From: Methylorubrum rhodesianum
GTDB taxonomy: Bacteria; Pseudomonadota; Alphaproteobacteria; Rhizobiales; Beijerinckiaceae
DNA: 64,000 nt
Assembly (NCBI RefSeq): GCF_014199985.1
Contig: NZ_JACHOS010000003.1
Location: 148,454-212,453, forward strand
Reading direction: 5' to 3'
This document shows, one piece after another, positions 36,081-44,130 of this stretch; within the stretch, counting starts at the first letter, position 1, and the number at the start of each line of letters is the position of its first letter. Both the position numbers and the translations under genes were made by a program. Under the pieces are notes generated by a model. It ran no database searches. It was not told the DNA's origin and saw nothing but the letters and a program-made list of their open reading frames with translations.

Positions 36081-36142
36081 CCGGCCCTTAACCATGAACT
36101 TCCATCGTTCGAACTCACGACGGACGATTCCGGGAGAGCTTC

Positions 36143-36544
36143 ATGGTGGTGTGCGAGAACAGCGTGCGCGAGCGCGCCTACTATATCTGGGAAGGCGAGG
36201 GCCGGGTGTTCGGCCGGGCCGAGGCCCACTGGCTGCAGGCCGAGGCCGAGCTGCGGCAGGCCGTGGCGGCGGTCGAAGCTGAGGCGGGCGCTGCCCCGGC
36301 CAAGGTCGCCAAGCCCCGCGCCAGCCGCGCGAAGGTTGCGGAGAAGGCGCCGGCCGAGGTGCTGGCGGGCATCGCCAGCGCCGCCAAGGCCAAGACATCT
36401 GTCAAGGCCAAGACCTCTGTCAAGGCTCCTGCCAAAGCCGCCGAGAAGCCCGCCGCCAAGGCGGTCAAGGCCGCTCCCAAGGCCAAGCCGGCCGCCGGCC
36501 GCACCAAGCCCCGTGCCGGCGCGGAGGCGGTCGTCCTGCACTGA
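36143..36544 (+). CDS. DUF2934-domain protein with Lys/Ala-rich tail
   Basis: A 133-residue protein. Residues 6-40, SVRERAYYIWEGEGRVFGRA followed by HWLQAEAEL, are a DUF2934 domain (consensus IRxRAYxLWExEGRPxGRxxEHWxxAExE). The remaining ~90 residues are Ala/Lys/Pro-rich, resembling histone H1-like tails, with KAKTSV present twice in direct succession. Probably nucleic-acid or polyanion binding, but this is inference. A hairpin terminator follows. Confidence 0.8.
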   Translation: MVVCENSVRERAYYIWEGEGRVFGRAEAHWLQAEAELRQAVAAVEAEAGAAPAKVAKPRASRAKVAEKAPAEVLAGIASAAKAKTSVKAKTSVKAPAKAAEKPAAKAVKAAPKAKPAAGRTKPRAGAEAVVLH

Positions 36545-36574
36545 GCCGCGCCACCGAACGGAACGCGGCTCGAG

Positions 36575-36611
36575 AGCCCGCCGTCCTCCGGGGATGGCGG
36601 GCTTCGCTTTT
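36575..36611 (+). terminator. Terminator after the DUF2934 gene
   Basis: AGCCCGCC (36575-36582) pairs with GGCGGGCT (36596-36603) around a 13-base loop. A T-rich stretch ending TTTT at 36611 follows. Confidence 0.65.
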
Positions 36612-36687
36612 CAGGGCGTCCTTCCCGAGATCGGCGCCGGCCTCCGGGGCGGGACGAGGCCAGCACGGGAGGCGAGCGTCGAAGCAG

Positions 36688-36712
36688 GGAACGTCGGTGA
36701 GGCTCGACCGTT
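36688..36712 (+). promoter_or_regulatory. EcfG-type general stress promoter
   Basis: GGAAC at 36688-36692 and CGTT at 36709-36712 with a 16-base spacer exactly match the promoter of the alphaproteobacterial general stress sigma factor EcfG (GGAAC-N16/17-CGTT). The next gene starts 53 bp downstream, in the same direction. Confidence 0.65.
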
Positions 36713-36764
36713 TTCCTTCGCGCTCCGCAGGCGGGGCGCTTCCAGGATCGAGGAAGGACGAGCG

Positions 36765-37052
36765 ATGCGCGCGCTGATGGGACGAGGAGCCGTGGCCGTC
36801 CTCCTCGGTACGATGCTCGCCTCCGCCGCCGTTGCAGGGCCGATGCGGGCCGGAGATTCGTTCTATGCCGGTCCCGCCGTGCCGGCGGTGGGCGGCCAGG
36901 CGCCGTGGAGCGCACCCTGGGAATACGATTCCGGCAGCGGCAACGATCGCCGTCCCGAACTGCCCTACTACCAGCAGGGCCGCGGCCAGCAGACCGGCGG
37001 GCCGGCCCGCAACCTCTTGCCCGACGACGGCCTCCACCTCTTCCCGCGCTGA
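36765..37052 (+). CDS. Small secreted protein, probably stress induced
   Basis: A 95-residue precursor. MRALMGRGAVAVLLGTMLAS forms the signal peptide, cleaved at AVA-GPM. The mature part is Gly/Pro/Tyr/Gln-rich (SFYAGPAVPAVGGQAPW, YYQQGRGQQTGG), without cysteine, likely disordered. AGGAAGGA precedes the ATG. The EcfG-type promoter 53 bp upstream suggests induction in the general stress response. I do not recognise a family. The HAD phosphatase gene starts 12 bp further on and may be co-transcribed. Confidence 0.65.
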   Translation: MRALMGRGAVAVLLGTMLASAAVAGPMRAGDSFYAGPAVPAVGGQAPWSAPWEYDSGSGNDRRPELPYYQQGRGQQTGGPARNLLPDDGLHLFPR

Positions 37053-37064
37053 CGGCGGCGTCGG

Positions 37065-37736
37065 ATGTCCACCCGCATCAAGGCCGTCGTGTTCGATATC
37101 GACGGTACGCTGCTCGACAGCGTCGATCTGCACGCCCGCGCCTGGGTCGAGGCCTTCGCGCATTTCGGGATCGAGACGAAGGAAGCGGAGGTCCGCCGCC
37201 AGATCGGCAAGGGCGGCGACCAGTTGCTGCCGGTCTTCGTGGACGCGGAGCGGCTGGCCCGCGAGGGCGAGGCGATCGAAACCTACCGCTCGGATCTGTT
37301 CAAGCGGGCCTACCTTTCGCAGGCCAAGCCGTTCCCCGCGGTGAAGGCGCTGCTCAGCCATGTCCGCGATGCAGGCCAGACCGTCGCGCTCGCTTCCTCC
37401 GGCAAGGCGGACGAGGTCGAGAACTACCAGAAGATCCTCGGCATCACCGATCTCGTCGACGTGGTCACGACCTCGGACGACGCCGACCGCTCGAAGCCGC
37501 ATCCCGACATCTTCGAGGCGGTGCTGGGCAAGCTCCCCGGCTTGCCGAAGGAGGCGGTGATGGTGGTCGGCGATACGCCCTACGATGCGCAAGCCGCTGC
37601 CCGCGCTGGGCTTTCGACGATCGGCGTCCTCTGTGGCGGATTCCCCGAGGCCGAGCTTTCGGCGGCCGGCTGCGTCGCGATCTACCGCGATCCGCAGGAC
37701 CTGCTCGACGGCTACGCGCGCTCGCCCCTCGCCTGA
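37065..37736 (+). CDS. HAD-superfamily hydrolase (phosphoglycolate-phosphatase-like)
   Basis: A 223-residue HAD enzyme. Motif I is VVFDIDGTLLDSVDLHA (nucleophile and acid/base aspartates), motif II SS in VALASSGKADEV, motif III lysine in DRSKPHPDIFEAVL and motif IV VVGDTPYDAQAA. The helical cap is inserted after motif I (type C1 cap). It resembles phosphoglycolate or beta-phosphoglucomutase-type phosphatases. Substrate cannot be read. It lies 12 bp after the stress-type secreted protein. Confidence 0.88.
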   Translation: MSTRIKAVVFDIDGTLLDSVDLHARAWVEAFAHFGIETKEAEVRRQIGKGGDQLLPVFVDAERLAREGEAIETYRSDLFKRAYLSQAKPFPAVKALLSHVRDAGQTVALASSGKADEVENYQKILGITDLVDVVTTSDDADRSKPHPDIFEAVLGKLPGLPKEAVMVVGDTPYDAQAAARAGLSTIGVLCGGFPEAELSAAGCVAIYRDPQDLLDGYARSPLA

Positions 37737-37885
37737 TTCCGCACCTGAGATGAGCCGGCGTCAAAAAGCTGTGAGGCGCGATATGCGACGACCAAGGAAA
37801 CGCTAACTGCGAGCCGGCAAACCTATGGCCATGCGATTTGGAACCGTTTAAGAGCGCGCCCCGCGGGGGGCGAGCCCGCGTTCGG

Positions 37886-38092
37886 ATGCGACTCATGCAC
37901 ACCACGGCCGAGACGTTCGTGACGACTTCGAAATCCCTCCAGCAGCAGGTCGCCGAGGCCATCGAGGACCGGGCGCTGCCGATCAGCCGGCTCCTGCGCC
38001 TGATGTGGGCGCTCGATGCCGACCGCAGCGCCGCCAACCAGAATCTGCGGGCCCAGCTCCGCGCCCGGATCGGTGCCCCGCTGAGCGCCTGA
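37886..38092 (+). CDS. Small hypothetical protein
   Basis: A 68-residue protein starting MRLMHTTAETF (ATG 37886; 37895 also possible). Mostly helical: SLQQQVAEAIEDRALPISRL, then RLMWALDADRSAANQNLRAQ. No signal peptide, no motif recognised, weak ribosome binding site. Kept because composition and codon use look coding and no opposing gene covers the stretch. Confidence 0.45.
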   Translation: MRLMHTTAETFVTTSKSLQQQVAEAIEDRALPISRLLRLMWALDADRSAANQNLRAQLRARIGAPLSA

Positions 38093-38292
38093 GTCTTTGC
38101 AAGTCCGACGGCGCGGCTTCAGGTCGCGCACGAACGGACGGCCTCAACATCCGACACGTCTTTGCCTTTCGGCGCTCGCGCGGCACCGGAAGGCATCTTT
38201 TTTCAACGGTCCTTTACCGATCCGGCTGATCGCTCCACCGGGGCTCGCGATGCCGCCAAGCGGCAGGCCCGAAGCCATCGACCAGACGGGAT

Positions 38293-38976
<684 letters not shown>

Positions 38977-39099
38977 CCGGCACCGACCGATCTGGGCTAA
39001 GGGCTCGCGAGCCGCGCGGGCTGTTTCGAGCGAAAGGACACGGTCTTGCACCACGCGAACGAGGCGGAAGCCGGATCCGGCAGTCTTGTGTCACGCCTT

Positions 39100-39828
39100 A
39101 TGTCAGGCACGGGCGCCCGGCGCGAGGCGGACGGACCCGATGTGGGGCGGCAGCGCCCCGGGCGCAGGGCCGCGCTGATGCTCCTCTTCGCCGCAGCCAC
39201 GCTCGTCGGCGCCGGCCTGCCGCCCGGCGCCGCGCGGGCCGAACAGCCGACTCTCAAGCTCGTGGCCCTGGGCGACAGCCTCACCGCGGGCTACCGCCTC
39301 CCCGCCGACGCCGCCTTCCCCGCGGTGCTGGAGCGGGCGCTGAAGGCCAAGGGTTACCGGGTCGAGATCGCCAATGCCGGAGTCTCGGGCGACACCAGCA
39401 CCGGCGGGCTCGACCGGCTCGATTGGTCCGTGCCGGACGGCACGCAGGGCGTGATCCTCGAACTCGGCGCCAACGACATGCTGCGCGGCACCGATCCGGC
39501 GGTGACCCGCAAGGCGCTGGAGACGATCATCGTGCGGCTGAAGGAGCGCGGCATCCCGGTGCTGCTCGCCGGCATGCTGGCGGCCCCCAATCTCGGCGCC
39601 GAGTACCGCGCCCGGTTCGACGCGATCTATCCCGATCTCGCGAAGGCGCACGACCTCGTGCTCTACCCGTTCTTCCTCGACGGTGTTGCGGGCCAGCGCG
39701 CCAACACCATGGATGACGGGCTGCACCCCACCGCCAAGGGCGTCGAGCGGGTGGTCGAGGGCATCCTGCCCACCGTCGAGACCTTCCTCGGCCGCCTCGG
39801 GCAGGCGCCGGAGCCGAAGGGACAGTAG
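39100..39828 (+). CDS. SGNH-family arylesterase / lysophospholipase (TesA-like)
   Basis: A 242-residue secreted esterase. The basic RRAALMLLFAAATLVGAGLP leads a signal peptide cleaved near ARA-EQP. Catalytic blocks: LVALGDSLTAGYRLP (serine of GDSL), NAGVSGDTSTGGL (block II), LELGANDMLRG (block III, GxND) and DDGLHPTAKGVE (block V, DxxH). This is the TesA/arylesterase group, periplasmic. The start is uncertain: GTG 39088 and TTG 39046 are in frame, and the chosen ATG has a weak ribosome binding site. Confidence 0.87.
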   Translation: MSGTGARREADGPDVGRQRPGRRAALMLLFAAATLVGAGLPPGAARAEQPTLKLVALGDSLTAGYRLPADAAFPAVLERALKAKGYRVEIANAGVSGDTSTGGLDRLDWSVPDGTQGVILELGANDMLRGTDPAVTRKALETIIVRLKERGIPVLLAGMLAAPNLGAEYRARFDAIYPDLAKAHDLVLYPFFLDGVAGQRANTMDDGLHPTAKGVERVVEGILPTVETFLGRLGQAPEPKGQ

Positions 39829-39830
39829 CG

Positions 39831-40406
39831 ATGCCGCGCCTGTTCACCGGGCTGGAGATCCCGCCGGAGATCGCCGAGCGGCTGTCGTTCTTCCGCGGCG
39901 GCCTGCCCGGCGCGCGCTGGATCGAGCCGTCGGATTACCACATCACCCTGCGCTTCCTCGGCGAGATCGACGACGTGGTCGCCGCCGATCTCGATGCGGG
40001 GCTGGCGGAGGCGCGGGCGCGTCCGGCCTTCAGCGTGACCCTCGACGGATTGGCAAGCTTCGGCGGCGACCGGCCGCGGGCGATCTACGCCTCCGTCGTG
40101 CCGAGTCCGGATCTCATCGAGCTGCAGGAGGAGCACGAGCGCATCGCCCGCCGGGCCGGCGCCGCGCCGGAGCGGCGCAAGTTCACGCCCCACGTGACGC
40201 TCGCCCGGCTCAACCGCGAGGCCGGGCCGGAGGCGGTGGCGCGCACCCTCACGCAGGCCGGCGTGTTTCCCCGCCTCACCTTCACGGCGCGGCGCGCCGC
40301 CCTGTTCTCCGCCCGCACCTCGCGGGGCGGCGGCCCCTACCTCGTCGAGGCGGCCTATCCTTTCCTGGGCGGAAATTTCGAGCCGGAGGAGGGGGAGGAC
40401 GCGTAG
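39831..40406 (+). CDS. thpR: RNA 2',3'-cyclic phosphodiesterase (ThpR/LigT)
   Basis: A 191-residue 2H phosphoesterase. Two catalytic HxTL motifs are intact: DYHITLRFLGEI (residue ~38) and FTPHVTLARLNR (~123). It opens MPRLFTGLEIPPEIAERL, typical of ThpR (RLFxAIxxPxxI). The enzyme hydrolyses 2',3'-cyclic phosphate ends on RNA. It starts two bases after the esterase stop, so it is probably co-transcribed with it. Confidence 0.9.
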   Translation: MPRLFTGLEIPPEIAERLSFFRGGLPGARWIEPSDYHITLRFLGEIDDVVAADLDAGLAEARARPAFSVTLDGLASFGGDRPRAIYASVVPSPDLIELQEEHERIARRAGAAPERRKFTPHVTLARLNREAGPEAVARTLTQAGVFPRLTFTARRAALFSARTSRGGGPYLVEAAYPFLGGNFEPEEGEDA

Positions 40407-40486
40407 GCCCTGGGAAGCCCGCCGCGTTCCGCCCTTGCTTTGGGCGTCCGGTTGCGGCATGACGCGAGCCGCGCCGCGCGCGCCGT

Positions 40487-40563
40487 AGGAGTGTAGCTCA
40501 ACTGGTCAGAGCACCGGTCTCCAAAACCGGGGGTTGGGGGTTCGAGTCCCTCCACTCCTGCCA
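40487..40563 (+). tRNA. tRNA-Trp (anticodon CCA)
   Basis: The acceptor arms AGGAGTG / CACTCCT pair perfectly and are followed by discriminator G and an encoded CCA. The D-arm (GCTCAACTGGTCAGAGC), anticodon arm CCGGT-CTCCAAA-ACCGG with anticodon CCA, and T-arm with GGTTCGAGTCC are all present. Position just before secE is the common bacterial arrangement. Confidence 0.97.
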
Positions 40564-40736
40564 CGGCGCAGCCTAACTGCTCCTCGCGGCGGCCCTCTTC
40601 CGAACCCATCGACAAGCCGGATCACTTGCGCTAGAGCGGGCGCATTCCGAGATCCTCAGATACCGTCGGTGTGGGACGCTTCGTCCTCGCACCGCGATCG
40701 GCGGTTCCCGGAGCCCTGTCCGGTTTCAGTTGCGCC

Positions 40737-41039
40737 ATGGCATCGAACGAAGCGACCAAGAAAGCCGACGCGGCGCGCGGACCCAATCGCGGCGCGGCGC
40801 CCGTACCGCCCCAGCGCGCGACGCCGCCCGCGCGCCCGGCCCCGAAGCGCGTCGGCCCGGCCGAGTTCCTGGGCCAGGTGCGCGACGAGGCCCGCAAGGT
40901 CACGTGGCCGACCCGCAAGGAGACCACCGTCACCACGATGATGGTGTTCATCATGGTGGTGGTCGCGAGCCTGTTCTTCGTCGCCGTCGATCAGGTGCTG
41001 CGCGTCGGCGTCGGCTTCATCCTGGGCATCGGCGCCTAA
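40737..41039 (+). CDS. secE: Preprotein translocase subunit SecE
   Basis: A 100-residue single-pass membrane protein. After a disordered Ala/Pro-rich N-terminus of about 40 residues comes the amphipathic segment FLGQVRDEARKVTWPTRKET, the conserved SecE signature (EARKVTWPTRKE), and one membrane helix TTMMVFIMVVVASLFFVAVD. It clamps SecY in the translocon. The start at ATG 40737 excludes an unlikely longer leader. Followed by nusG as in most bacteria. Confidence 0.94.
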   Translation: MASNEATKKADAARGPNRGAAPVPPQRATPPARPAPKRVGPAEFLGQVRDEARKVTWPTRKETTVTTMMVFIMVVVASLFFVAVDQVLRVGVGFILGIGA

Positions 41040-41084
41040 CGATCGTTTCGGGCGTTCCCGGACGCCGAGGAGTTGAGAAGACCC

Positions 41085-41618
41085 GTGTCGAAGCGCTGGT
41101 ACATCGTCCACGCCTACTCGAACTTCGAGAACAAGGTCGCCCAGTCCATCAAGGACCAGGCGGCCCAGCGCGGGCTGACCGAGCTGTTCGACGAGGTCAT
41201 GGTGCCGACCGAGAAGGTCACCGAGGTGCGCCGCGGCCGCAAGGTCGATGCCGAGCGCAAGTTCTTCCCCGGCTACGTGCTGGTGAAGTGCGACCTCACC
41301 GACGAGGTCTATCACCTCATCAAGAACACCCCGAAGGTCACCGGCTTCCTCGGTGCCGACAAGGCCAAGCCGGTGCCGATTCCGGACGCCGAGGCCGAGC
41401 GCATCAAGGGACAGGTGCAGGAGGGCGTCGACCGCCCGAAGCACACGGTCTCCTTCGAGATCGGCGAGACGGTGCGCGTCTCCGACGGGCCCTTCGCCTC
41501 CTTCAACGGCACCGTCGAGGAAATCGACGATGCCCGCTCGCGCCTCAAGGTGGCCGTGTCGATCTTCGGCCGCGCCACCCCGGTCGAGCTGGAATACGGT
41601 CAGGTCGAGAAGGTCTGA
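41085..41618 (+). CDS. nusG: Transcription termination/antitermination factor NusG
   Basis: A 177-residue NusG starting at GTG 41085 (VSKRWYIVHAYSNFENKVAQ); AGGAG and GAGAAG precede it. The NGN domain has KFFPGYVLVKCDLTDEVYHL and the C-terminal KOW domain has GETVRVSDGPFASFNGTVEE. It couples RNA polymerase with Rho and ribosome. Length is normal. A 10-bp inverted repeat follows the gene. Confidence 0.95.
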   Translation: MSKRWYIVHAYSNFENKVAQSIKDQAAQRGLTELFDEVMVPTEKVTEVRRGRKVDAERKFFPGYVLVKCDLTDEVYHLIKNTPKVTGFLGADKAKPVPIPDAEAERIKGQVQEGVDRPKHTVSFEIGETVRVSDGPFASFNGTVEEIDDARSRLKVAVSIFGRATPVELEYGQVEKV

Positions 41619-41632
41619 TTTTTTCGCATTTC

Positions 41633-41670
41633 GCGATCGGTCGGCTCTGACCTGACCGATCGCCGATTTT
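41633..41670 (+). terminator. Hairpin between nusG and rplK
   Basis: GCGATCGGTC (41633-41642) pairs perfectly with GACCGATCGC (41654-41663) around an 11-base loop, then CGATTTT. It could be a weak terminator or attenuator separating secE-nusG from the rplKA transcript. Confidence 0.5.
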
Positions 41671-41850
41671 CCCGGCCGGCGGCCCTGCCGCGGCCCGGAA
41701 ACGGCGGCGCTTCGCTGAGAGCGTCGCCACAACCCGCGGGAGATCCGCCCGGCTTCGCCTCCGGGATCCACGGATCGCACCGCGACCTGCAACCGCCCGT
41801 CCGTCCGTGCCTCGGCAGCCCGGCGACGCGCAATATTTGGGAGCAGTCCC

Positions 41851-42300
41851 ATGGCGAAGAAGATCACGGGCTACGTGAAGCTTCAGGTCCCGGCCGGCGC
41901 CGCCAACCCGTCGCCGCCGATCGGCCCCGCGCTCGGTCAGCGCGGCCTCAACATCATGGAATTCTGCAAGGCCTTCAACGCGAAGACCGCGCAGATGGAG
42001 AAGGGCACCCCGATCCCGGTGATCATCACCGCGTATCAGGACCGCTCCTTCACCTTCGAGATGAAGCAGCCCCCGGTCACCTTCTTCCTGAAGAAGGCGG
42101 TGGGCCTGAAGATCGGCAAGAAGCCGGCCTCCGGCTCCAAGACCCCGGGCAAGGGCCCGACCGTCGGCAAGATCACCGAAGCCCAGCTTCGCGAGATCGC
42201 CGAGAAGAAGATGCCCGACCTGAACTGCGACTCCGTCGATGCGGCGGTCGCGATGATCCGTGGCTCCGCAAGAGCCATGGGCCTCGAAGTCGTCGCGTAA
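41851..42300 (+). CDS. rplK: 50S ribosomal protein L11
   Basis: A 149-residue L11. It begins [20 protein letters not shown] (all invariant) and has [40 protein letters not shown] and the C-terminal [20 protein letters not shown]. It binds 23S rRNA at the GTPase centre. The ribosome binding site GGGAG lies ahead of the ATG. Eleven bases separate it from rplA. Confidence 0.97.
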   Translation: MAKKITGYVKLQVPAGAANPSPPIGPALGQRGLNIMEFCKAFNAKTAQMEKGTPIPVIITAYQDRSFTFEMKQPPVTFFLKKAVGLKIGKKPASGSKTPGKGPTVGKITEAQLREIAEKKMPDLNCDSVDAAVAMIRGSARAMGLEVVA

Positions 42301-42311
42301 GGGAGGGCGAT

Positions 42312-43010
42312 ATGGCACGCGAAGGAAAGCGCATCCGCGCTGCCCGCGAGGGTCTGGAGCCGATGAAGCTCTACGCCATCGACGAGGCGATCAAGCTGGT
42401 GAAGTCGAAGGCTTCGGCCAAGTTCGACGAGACCGTCGAGATCTCGATGAATCTCGGCGTCGATCCGCGCCACGCCGACCAGATGGTCCGCGGCGTCTGC
42501 AACCTGCCGAACGGCTCCGGCCGTACGGTCCGCGTGGCGGTCTTCGCCCGCGGCGCCAAGGCGGACGACGCCAAGGCGGCGGGTGCCGACATCGTCGGTG
42601 CCGAGGATCTCCTCGAGATCGTCCAGGGCGGCAAGATCGAGTTCGATCGCTGCATCGCGACCCCGGACCTGATGCCGCTGGTCGGCCGTCTCGGTAAGGT
42701 GCTGGGCCCGCGCGGCCTGATGCCGAACCCGAAGGTCGGCACCGTCACCATGGACGTGAAGGGCGCGGTCGCCGCCGCCAAGGGCGGCGCGGTCGAATTC
42801 CGCGTCGAGAAGGCCGGCATCGTGCACGCCGGCGTCGGCAAGGTGTCCTTCGACGAGCAGAAGCTCGTCGAGAACATCAAGGCCTTCGCCGACGCGGTCG
42901 CCAAGGCGAAGCCCGCCGGCGCCAAGGGCACCTACATCCAGCGCATCGCCGTCACCTCGACGATGGGCCCGGGCGTGAAGGTCGAGCCCTCCACGGTGCT
43001 CACCGCGTAA
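42312..43010 (+). CDS. rplA: 50S ribosomal protein L1
   Basis: A 232-residue L1. Marks: [59 protein letters not shown] and [20 protein letters not shown]. It forms the L1 stalk and usually represses its own rplKA mRNA. GGGAGGG precedes the ATG. A strong terminator follows, so the transcript ends here rather than running into rplJL. Confidence 0.97.
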   Translation: MAREGKRIRAAREGLEPMKLYAIDEAIKLVKSKASAKFDETVEISMNLGVDPRHADQMVRGVCNLPNGSGRTVRVAVFARGAKADDAKAAGADIVGAEDLLEIVQGGKIEFDRCIATPDLMPLVGRLGKVLGPRGLMPNPKVGTVTMDVKGAVAAAKGGAVEFRVEKAGIVHAGVGKVSFDEQKLVENIKAFADAVAKAKPAGAKGTYIQRIAVTSTMGPGVKVEPSTVLTA

Positions 43011-43038
43011 GACAGGTCCGCAGGGACTTTTCGGGAAG

Positions 43039-43066
43039 CGCCCGGCCGAAAGGCCGGGCGTTTTTT
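43039..43066 (+). terminator. Strong rho-independent terminator after rplA
   Basis: CGCCCGGCC (43039-43047) and GGCCGGGCG (43052-43060) form a perfect nine-base-pair stem with a GAAA tetraloop, followed by six T. Confidence 0.96.
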
Positions 43067-43141
43067 GTTTGGCGATTAGACCGTTCGCGCATACAGAACA
43101 CTCAGCGACGGCAGCGACTTCAATCCAATTCAAAGATCTGT

Positions 43142-43366
43142 ATGGATCGCACTGTCCTGCTTGAACTGCTTGCCTTGGCCGAACGGCACGTTGTTCAAGG
43201 CGAGCGTCACCTCAACCGGCAGCGAGAAATCGTTGCCGAGACGGAAGCGGCCGGCCGCGATGGTGCGCTGGCGCGAGAGGTGCTGCGCACCTTCGAGGCG
43301 ACGCAGGCCACGTGTGTCGCCGACCGAGACCGGCTTCTAAAAGAGCTCGAGCAAGCGTCAGGCTGA
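43142..43366 (+). CDS. Small conserved hypothetical protein
   Basis: A 74-residue acidic, fully helical protein: LLELLALAERHVVQGERHLN, RQREIVAETEAAGRDGALAR, FEATQATCVADRDRLLKELE. No signal peptide. Proteins with the pattern LAxAERHVxxGExHxxRQxxxV are widespread as short hypothetical genes in Rhizobiales. It has no known function and no convincing ribosome binding site, but the sequence character supports it. Confidence 0.6.
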   Translation: MDRTVLLELLALAERHVVQGERHLNRQREIVAETEAAGRDGALAREVLRTFEATQATCVADRDRLLKELEQASG

Positions 43367-43501
43367 CATCCGAGGGGCGCAAGCGCCGCTTCGTCGAGGC
43401 GGCGCGTGAGGCTGGCGCGAGCGGGAGCGAGGCCGACTCCGAAGCGGCGTTGAAGCCGATCGCGAAGAAGTAGCCCTCGGAGGCCGAGGGCTGATTCCGG
43501 C

Positions 43502-43888
43502 TCATCCGGCACGTGATGCCTTTGCGCGCGTGTCGGCCAAAACGTTCACAAGTTCTTGTGCATCGAACGGTTTTTGAATCCTCGACACGAGCGCGAATTT
43601 CTCCGGTATACCGTCGAAATCGTAGCCGGTTGCGAATATGAAGGGGACGCCACGCTCGCGCAGAACATCGGCAAGCGGATAGCTCATCTTTCCCCGGATG
43701 TTGATGTCGATAATGGCGATGTCCGAGCTGATCGCGGAGCGCTCGAAGACATCATCGTCGAGGTTGCCGTGCGCACCCACTACGATACCGCCAGCAGCTT
43801 CGACAATGCGCTTGAGTTCGTCCATGATGAGATATTCATCTTCAACGATGAGAACTCTAGTGTCTAACAATTGTTGATGCTCTTCCAA
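43502..43888 (-). CDS. Single-domain response regulator (receiver only)
   Basis: A 128-residue receiver domain. Acidic pocket VLIVEDEYLI, phosphoacceptor aspartate in IAIIDINIRG, conserved threonine in FIFATGYDFDG and lysine in RIQKPFDAQEL. No output domain. Such stand-alone receivers in alphaproteobacteria act in phosphorelays, often with HWE/HisKA_2 kinases. The likely start is TTG at 43888 (GAGGAAA eight bases upstream), giving MEEHQQLLDTRVLIVED. No kinase is adjacent. Confidence 0.85.
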   Translation of the reverse strand: MEEHQQLLDTRVLIVEDEYLIMDELKRIVEAAGGIVVGAHGNLDDDVFERSAISSDIAIIDINIRGKMSYPLADVLRERGVPFIFATGYDFDGIPEKFALVSRIQKPFDAQELVNVLADTRAKASRAG

Positions 43889-44029
43889 GGCTAAGTTTCC
43901 TCATCACCTAGACTCGGTTTGATATCGATTGACGCAAGTGCTTAAATTTACATAAATCACAAATCCTCGATCCGTGCGGCACCCGACGCTCCGTGCGCGC
44001 GATCGGATCGCCTTTCGTTTGGCCGGTCG

Positions 44030-44120
44030 CCGGCATCCCGAGGCGAGGCGGAAGCGATCCTGCGGCGCGACGTTTTCGGAGAGGGCGATGCCCTGGGCTG
44101 CTTCGCTCCGCCCGCAGTAA
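44030..44120. repeat. Degenerate palindromic intergenic repeat
   Basis: GGCGAGGCGGAAGCGATCC on the left and GCCCTGGGCTGCTTCGCTCCG on the right form a loose inverted repeat with wording similar to the element at 28744-28830. Interpreted as a decayed member of the same dispersed family, downstream of the P450 gene. Confidence 0.35.
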
Positions 44121-44130
44121 CGGCACGCGA

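Noticed and set aside
43919..43933. TTGATATCGATTGA as an FNR/FixK box
   Set aside because: The right half should read ATCAA but is ATTGA, so the dyad symmetry of the consensus is missing.
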